Shown here piece after piece: positions 58,041 to 64,000 of a stretch of DNA of 64,000 nucleotides. This DNA comes from Vanessa cardui (Eukaryota > Arthropoda > Insecta > Lepidoptera > Nymphalidae), in assembly GCF_905220365.1 (NCBI RefSeq), contig NC_061135.1, positions 2,373,501 through 2,437,500 on the forward strand, in the 5' to 3' direction. The notes below the pieces were generated by a model, which ran no database searches, had not been told where the DNA came from, and saw only the letters and a program-made list of their open reading frames with translations. Position 1 is the stretch's first letter. Each line of letters opens with the position of its first letter. A program made the translations under genes and the position numbers.

Positions 58041-58166
58041 CACTGATACTACTATAATATTGATAAATTATAAACATTTCTTGAGTCGTTACTATTCATC
58101 AAATAGTTGGTATTGCTTTTTCCGATCGCTTGTACAATGTTTAATATCTTAACATAATAAATAAAT

Positions 58167-58368
58167 ATGAGACAACATCACATACATTACTCTGATCCCA
58201 ATGTAAGTAGCTGAAGGACTCGTGTTATGGAAATCAGAAGTAAAGACGGTACCACAAACACCCAGACCCAAGACAACATAGAAAACTAATGGTAATTTAC
58301 ATCGACTCGGCCGGGAATCGAACTTGAAAACCGGTGTACACAACACTCGACCATGGAGGTCGTCATGC
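58167..58368 (-). mobile_element. SINE-2 copy (tRNA-derived), near full length
   Basis: From right to left: GACCTCCATGGTCGAGTG with box A, B box GTTCGATTCCCGGCCGAGTC, TCTATGTTGTCTTGGGTCTG, ending ATGTGATGTTGTCTC. It is paired with an inverse copy at 58755. Confidence 0.8.
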
Positions 58369-58754
58369 CTATGTAATTGTTGTGTATACCCCTATAGACT
58401 TGGATTACATGAAAATGTGCGAAGTCTGGAGCAATCAACCTCTTATCGATATTCTGGTTATTTATTTATTAATTGGAATTGTATTCAAGGTAAACGTGTC
58501 GAAATTACGATGAAGTTAATTGAAGATTTCGCGAATCTTCGTTGTTCGTTAGTTCTAAGGGTCTGCTAGTTCTCGTCAAACAAACGCCTCTAAGGCATTT
58601 TATTTCGTCAAACCAATCATTAGAAAAGGTATTTTATAAAGGGTCTTTTGACGGCCTATGAAGTTATTTTAATAGTGCCTTTGAAGTATTGTGCTTTGTT
58701 ATTGGGTATAAAACACAAATTAAGAATTTAAATTGTTCTTTGAATTTAATTTCG
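58369..58754. other. Spacer between inverted SINE-2 copies
   Basis: No gene recognised. Confidence 0.3.
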
Positions 58755-58977
58755 ACGACCTCCGTGGTCGAGTGGTGTGTACACCGGTTTTCAAGGGTAC
58801 GCCACTCCGAGGTCCCGGGTTCGATTCCCAGCCGAGTCGATATAGATTATTATTAGTTTTCTATGTTGTCTTGGGTCTGGGTATTTGTGGTACCTTCGTT
58901 ACTTCTGATTTTCCATAACACCAGTTCCTTAGCTACTTACATTGGGATCAGAGTAATGTATGTGATGTTGTCTCATA
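58755..58977 (+). mobile_element. SINE-2 copy (tRNA-derived), full length
   Basis: Box A TGGTCGAGTGG and a perfect box B GGTTCGATTCC, about 50 bp apart, followed by the shared body to GATGTTGTCTCATAT and a (TTTA)n-like tail at 58979-58995. Confidence 0.85.
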
Positions 58978-59413
58978 TATATTTATTTATTTAATTTAAT
59001 TAATTTATTTAGTCAATGTAGTCATTAGTTATTAGCTCAAACTCGATTTCCCTGTTTACCCTGAGGGGATACGCACTAGCAATGATTGCGGGGGTGAAAT
59101 TACCTCAGAGCACAACACAGGATTCGTTATATCAACGCAGTTTCTCCGTTCCATGTTGGAGACGACCAAAGGAGCTCTTGTACATTTTTGAATATTATAT
59201 TTATATATTGTTCCGTAAACGACAGGCGTAAGCTCTTCAGTTCTTAGTTCCCTAGTTCGTGACGTATTAGCAACGTAAGGAACGGTTAGTACTTCTCGCA
59301 CTACACATGCCTATGCATTCATATTATATATAGACCTGCCAACAAAATAAATAACATAAAGTAATTCTAACTATATGATTCCAAATAGAAAGAAGTCAAT
59401 TTATTGAAAGATC
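58978..59413. other. Spacer with a Rep-B-related trace near 59260-59310
   Basis: GCAACGTAAGGAACGGTTAG echoes the Rep-B motif GATGTAAGGAATAGTTAA. An 81-codon frame at 59056-59301 has no recognised family. Confidence 0.3.
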
Positions 59414-59610
59414 AATTGTGTTCCGGTTTGAAGGGAAAGTGAGCCAGTGTAACTACAGGCACAAGGGACATAACATCTTAGTTCCCAAGGTTGGTGGCAC
59501 ATTGACGATGTAAGGAATAGTTAATATTTCTTACAGCGTCATTGTCTATGGGTGATGGTGACCACTTACCCAGGTGGCCCATATGCTCGTCCGCCAACCT
59601 ATAACATAAA
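59414..59610 (-). repeat. Rep-B copy, truncated
   Basis: TGTGTTCCGGTTTGAAGGGA through TTAGTTCCCAAGGTTGGTGG to GCTCGTCCGCCAACCTATAA; the GCACAAAGCCC end is missing. Confidence 0.75.
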
Positions 59611-60099
59611 AAAAGAAAAAAAATTATTACATCGGTATATGTACCGCGTATAGTAGTTAGTATTTCATTCAGTCAAAAACGTTATTTTAATATTACAAAC
59701 AGACACTCCAATTTTATTATATACTAGCTGACCCGGCAAACTTCGTACTGCCATAATCGAAATGCATAAATTGGTCCAAATGTGATGTGAATAGAAACCA
59801 TTGCACGCAGCGAAACTGGTGGTATGAACTGTACCAATAAACAACTAATACTTACATTAAAAACGACACTGTCAATATTTTTTTCTATATTTTCAATGAC
59901 ACAGGAATCATGAGGTTGCGTGATAAATTGCCATGTTGCTATGATTAAGTCCTTACAACATAAAATTTGCAAAACCATTACGTATAAGCTGGCTATACCA
60001 TAAGTTTTAATTTGAAACTCATTTACAATACCAATCAATATCATTTCACTGAATACAACACAGATAAAATATAGGTGGTCAAGTTTTATAATGGTATAT

Positions 60100-60245
60100 A
60101 TAGTCATAGGGGGTGACCGAGCGCAGTGGGTAAGCGAGCGCACTGCCTGTATCTCCGGAATAAGGTGAGGGAGGCAAGGGGTTTGTTTCGACCAATCAAT
60201 GGGACCTAAATGGTAAATCAGGTGCGACATGCCTGCGCGCCGCAC
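60100..60245. other. Possible tRNA-like segment inside the Helitron
   Basis: GGGGGTGACCGAGCGCAGTG and GGTAAGCGAGCGCACTGCC look like an A-box/D-arm region, with TTTGTTTCGACCAATC later. One copy only; tentative. Confidence 0.25.
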
Positions 60246-60364
60246 TATGAGTTGTTTGTTAGTATTTTCGTTGATTTACTTTAAAATTTTTAGTGTTTCG
60301 GAAAACACTGATACGTCTCAAACTATTCTGTAATTACGATAACTTATTCTTTCGTTTATCAAAT

Positions 60365-61480
60365 ATACATTCTTCGGTCTCCACTCTAGAACTCGTTCTC
60401 CCCAACGGTTATCGGTTCTACGACAAATATGGCCAGCTCACTGCCACTTCAACTTATTCATCCGGTGGGTTATGTCGATGACTTTGATTTTTTGACGGAT
60501 CACCTCATTTCTTATGCGATCCCTCAGCATCGCCGCCGAGCATAAGCCTTTCCATAGCAAGCTGAACGACTTTAAGCTAGTGGACCAGCCTTGTCGTGAG
60601 TGTCCACGTTTCGACTCGTATGTCACGTAGGACGCACTGATTGAAGACTTTCGTCTTAAGACACTGTGGGATCGACAATGTAAAGATTCTACGTAACTCC
60701 CCAAACACTGCCCAACCCAACTGAATTCTTCTATTCACCTCGTCCTCAAGGTTGTTTCCAACTAATCGCAAAGTCTGCCCGAGGTAGACATACATATCTT
60801 TGAACAACTTCGAGGACGGTTCATTGAACATGATCTTGGTTTTATCCAAGTTTATCCGTAGGCCGAAACGCATAGAAGAATCAGCTAGCTCGTTCAGCAT
60901 TTGTTGTAGGTCCTGCAGCGTTTCTGCCTCGATGACGATGTCGTCTGCGAATCTCAAGTGAGAGATGTATTCGCTATTGATGTTGATATCACGTCCTTTC
61001 CAGTTCAACGTCTTGAACATATGCTCCATTGCATTAGTGAACAATTTGGGGGAAATAACGTCCCCTTGTCTCACTCCTCGATGCAATGGTATGGGATTTG
61101 TTTCCTGATTCTGTACTCGAACGGACATGGTGGCAGCTTCGTAGAGACATCTCATCACTTGGATGTGTCACTAATCAACTTGGCAACGTTGCAGGAACTC
61201 CAGAACAGCCCAGATTTTAATCGAGTCAAAAACCTACTCGTAGACCATGAATGCATGACACGGGGGCCGATTATACTCATGGAACTTCTGTATAATCTAC
61301 CATACTATATGGATGTGGTCTAAGGTGCCGTATCCGGTCCGAAACCCGGCCTGTTCCGGGGGTTGGAATTCGTCGAATCTTCGGGCAAGACGGTTCGTGA
61401 TCACTCTTATAAACAGCTTATAGACGTGGCTCAGTAGGGATATGGGACAATAGTTCTTCAGCAGGGTTTTGTTCATGTAT
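60365..61480 (-). pseudogene. Decayed RTE-type reverse transcriptase fragment
   Basis: The homology runs from KNYCPISLLSHVYKLF and PEQAGFRTGYGTLDHIH (near 61340), through a damaged catalytic block (expected FxDYEKAFD reads FMVYE-stop-VFDSIK), then GVRQGDVISPKLF and HLRFADDIVI in the open frame 61158-60577, to IRNEVIRQKIKVIDITHRMN and KLKWQ, where TGA replaces Trp before AGHICRRTDNRWGERVLEW (60430-60365). The endonuclease and both ends are missing, and no tail or target duplication is seen. It is a dead fragment, either nested or captured by the Helitron. Confidence 0.85.
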
Positions 61481-62334
61481 AGTGGATAAAATATTTTTTT
61501 GGATATTCTGTTTAATTTCAGTTTTCTCTGTTAAAAGTTGATTAGTTATAGATTGCGCTTTTAACCTATTGCGTTTACTTACCCCCCATACTTGTCTGCA
61601 CACTTACCCACAATGTGGGTCAACTGTCCGCATTCCGACTTATTATCAAAATGTTAATTTTTTTGTTACGGGATATTTTTTAGAACGGGATGTTTTATGT
61701 TTGTATGAAAAAGAATACTTATTCGGGTTTAAATTGAATAACCGAATAAGTATTCTTTTCGAAACTATTTTATTGCTCAAATTTTGCTTTAGTTCTGTGC
61801 ATTGAGACTGAAGACTCTACTTACGAAATACTTACGAAATACTCTATATTGCTCAAAAATAGTCACATCACAACAATTAGATACTTACAAAACAAATTTT
61901 GTCTAAAATACTGGCTATTTAAAAGTTTTCAATTTGATATTGACATACACACACACACACACACAGTAACAATACACTCTGTTAATCAATTTAAAGCTGA
62001 CTGATAAACTATATTTTTTGTTTTGTGGTGCATAAATAAACAAAAATGAAGGTTTTCCGGCTCACGAACACGCGACGTATCCATGTCCATGCGCGAAACA
62101 GGGAAACTCCTATGTTGGCGTTCATAAATGTAATATGTGACAAAACTTAAGATTTATCAAACAATCTATGTACTTAAAATTGATCTGTAGACAGTAAACA
62201 ACTGAAATAGTTAAAATTAAGGTTATTTTTGTACCTCCTAAACATGTACTTATGAAGATATAACTATTCTTTCAATTTGATTTCTGCATAACGGGGACAA
62301 CATCAAATGTTTGACAAAGTAGGGATAACCCATG
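61481..62334. other. Helitron interior, no gene seen
   Basis: Includes an 18-bp-arm hairpin at 61709-61759 and a (CA)n run at about 61947-61964. Confidence 0.4.
61709..61759. repeat. Perfect 18-bp-arm hairpin
   Basis: AAAAGAATACTTATTCGG at 61709-61726 and its exact reverse complement at 61742-61759, with a 15-nt loop. Confidence 0.95.
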
Positions 62335-62479
62335 TTACAAAAGCATGATTATGGCGTTGATAATGACATCAATACCGAACATTGATACTTGATGTATATG
62401 AAGCTCTAAACATCGATGTAAATCGATAACATCGGTGTTTTTTTGCAACTGGAAGAAATTATTAAAATGGAGAAATAGA

Positions 62480-63210
62480 TGTAAGGAACTCATATGTAGC
62501 TCACCACATAGACCATGTATCATATTTTTAACGACAACGTGAAATAACTCTGGATCAAGAGTTTCATCGGGAATTTCAGCTGATATAACGTTATCGATTT
62601 GATCCGGAATAATTTTATGTACCAGCCAAATTAATACATGTGCATGCGGCAGTCCCCTTTTTTGCCATTCAATGGAGTAAATATGGCAACGCACCTCTCC
62701 AAATATACATTATTTTTATAAGTGCTTTCAATTTTTGCCGAAAAACACGTGCTGTAATGTCGTGACGGTCAGTTGTCGACTGTTCTTCAAATAAATTGTT
62801 TTTAATATCATCCCACTGCGGATTACATGTAAATTTAATGAATAGATCCGATCAACCATTTTTCGTACATAAGAAGTTACGTCTTGTGCATATTCGCTCA
62901 TATGCCGTGGGCAACCAATAAACGAAGATGGCAATATAGTCAATCGCCCGATGTCATTTGCATTAGCATAATTTGCTATTGCATCTTGCAATTGAATATA
63001 TTCTTCGGATCTTAATTTTGCTTGGTTGAAACGAAAAAAATTAAAACGTTCAGTTTCTATTGTAGCATACGTATCAACGATGTACTGATGATATAGTTTA
63101 CCACATCTCGAGATATAATTTTGTGCTAGTGGACGAACCATCAATCGATATGAATAAAAATTCATGGCAGTAACTTTATTCTGTATATTTAGACATGAAA
63201 ATAAATGCAA
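62480..63210 (-). pseudogene. Helitron Rep (replication initiator) N-terminal fragment, frameshifted
   Basis: The frame 63210-62728 encodes MVRPLAQNYISRCGKLYHQY, LRSEEYIQLQDAI and LTILPSSFIGCPRHMSEYAQ, the Helitron-like N-terminal domain. A frame change follows; the frame from 62694 encodes CHIYSIEWQKRGLPHAHVLI with the HxH metal-binding motif of HUH endonucleases, then DPELFHVVVKNMIHGLCG. Similarity ends near 62480, so the catalytic tyrosines and helicase are absent. It is non-functional. Confidence 0.85.
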
Positions 63211-63843
63211 ACACTGTACTTTTAAATAATAAATTGAAATAAAACGTATTACCTATTGAAACTGGTGGATGAGTATACTCATTTTTTTATTAATACTTAC
63301 TTTTAATGTAACAGCACAATTCCTCGTCTGAAAAATCTTCATTAACAAAATGACCCGCCATTTATTGAATTCATTTGTTACAAAAAATGTGATAAATGAA
63401 GAACCACTCGACCGATTTTGAGCAAACTTCACATAAACCATCTACTAAATAGTCCAAACAATCTCTGAAAATTTAGTTTGGATATTTGAGCCCGTTCTTG
63501 AGTTATAAAGTGACATCGAAAAATGCCTTATTTTTGATAGATTAGAAAAATAAACTTAACGATGTTTTAAATAATGCAAAATCAATTTTAAAACATCAAT
63601 GTTTTATTATCTAACATCGATAATCATAGAAAATCAATGGTAATTCTCTAATAAATCTATTTCTAAGGAAAATCAAAGATTTTTTTTTATTATATTCCTA
63701 GCATTTTTATCATACTTTCTCACCTTCTAAACCTTCCCTGGACTTCCACCAATAATTCAAGACCAAAATTAGCCAAATCGGTCCAGCCGTTCTGGAGTTT
63801 TAGCGAGACTAACGAACTGCAACTTATTTTTATATATATAGAT

Positions 63844-64000
63844 ATAGATTCCAGTAGAGTTCACTCAACAATCGCTATATTTCGATTCATCAAACACATA
63901 CATAGGTATACAAAACAAAGGCTCGAGTTACGAAGCTGTTTTTAATATTTTTTTATTGGATCCAATAATTATGGACCAATCTTGTGTCTATAAAATCTGT
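63844..64000. other. Right flank of the Helitron
   Basis: No feature recognised before the window ends. Confidence 0.3.

Larger units (their letters stand above)
59724..63842 (-). mobile_element. Helitron with both termini, degraded and composite
   Basis: On the minus strand it begins TCTATATATATAAAAATAAG (from 63842), followed by TTGCAGTTCGTTAGTCTCGC and ends GCCGGGTCAGCTAG (59724-59737), with A before the 5' end and T after the 3' end, as expected for Helitron insertion between A and T. Inside are broken Rep sequence (62480-63210) and a decayed RTE reverse transcriptase fragment (60365-61480). No helicase domain is found, so it is not autonomous. Confidence 0.7.

Noticed and set aside
59724..60245. 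173-aa ORF at the Helitron 3' end
   Set aside because: It reads through the non-coding Helitron terminus and a tRNA-like segment, with no recognisable domain; probably chance.

Overview
The window is insect nuclear DNA, almost certainly lepidopteran and most likely butterfly. It is AT-rich, and it carries one spliced host gene with GT-AG introns and AATAAA signals. Nearly everything else is transposon debris of types common in moths and butterflies: RTE- and R1-like LINEs, tRNA-derived SINEs with (GTT)n tails (similar, from memory, to the Metulj SINEs of Heliconius), Helitrons ending in CTAG, and an IS630/Tc1/mariner element. Species cannot be fixed from the sequence. No bacterial operon, CRISPR array or rRNA is present.

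Layout. 0.4-4.7 kb: a complete-looking two-ORF LINE on the minus strand, with endonuclease and reverse transcriptase motifs intact. Its two ORFs share one reading frame and are separated by a single TAG in the context TAG-CAG-TCA, and ORF2 has no usable ATG of its own. This suggests stop-codon readthrough and is the best lead in the window. 5-28 kb: no recognisable gene; dispersed SINEs, Helitron pieces, unclassified repeats (called Rep-B, Rep-C, Rep-D here) and a foldback-type element at 10.5-11.5 kb. 27.7-28.2 kb: a LINE fragment. 29.1-31.4 kb: a nearly whole DD82E (Sailor-type) transposon with 40-bp inverted ends, TA duplications, a probable 76-nt intron, one frameshift and one in-frame stop, and a SINE inserted beside the transposase. 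32-41 kb: repeats and several perfect short hairpins. 41.1-42.4 kb: a 5'-truncated R1-like LINE inside a SINE, with a perfect 14-bp target duplication. 43.1 kb: a long (TA)n tract. 46.6-51.3 kb: a complete five-exon chymotrypsin-like serine protease gene on the minus strand (282 aa), with a SINE and other repeats in intron 1. 52-59 kb: a diverged tandem array split by a SINE, an inverted SINE pair and repeat fragments. 59.7-63.8 kb: a Helitron with both ends, containing broken Rep sequence and a decayed RTE reverse transcriptase fragment.

The protease is the only host gene seen. It should make a secreted zymogen. All other coding signals belong to mobile elements; of these only the first LINE looks free of disabling lesions, if its TAG is a programmed readthrough site. 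Family names come from recognising motifs by eye; no database search was run.
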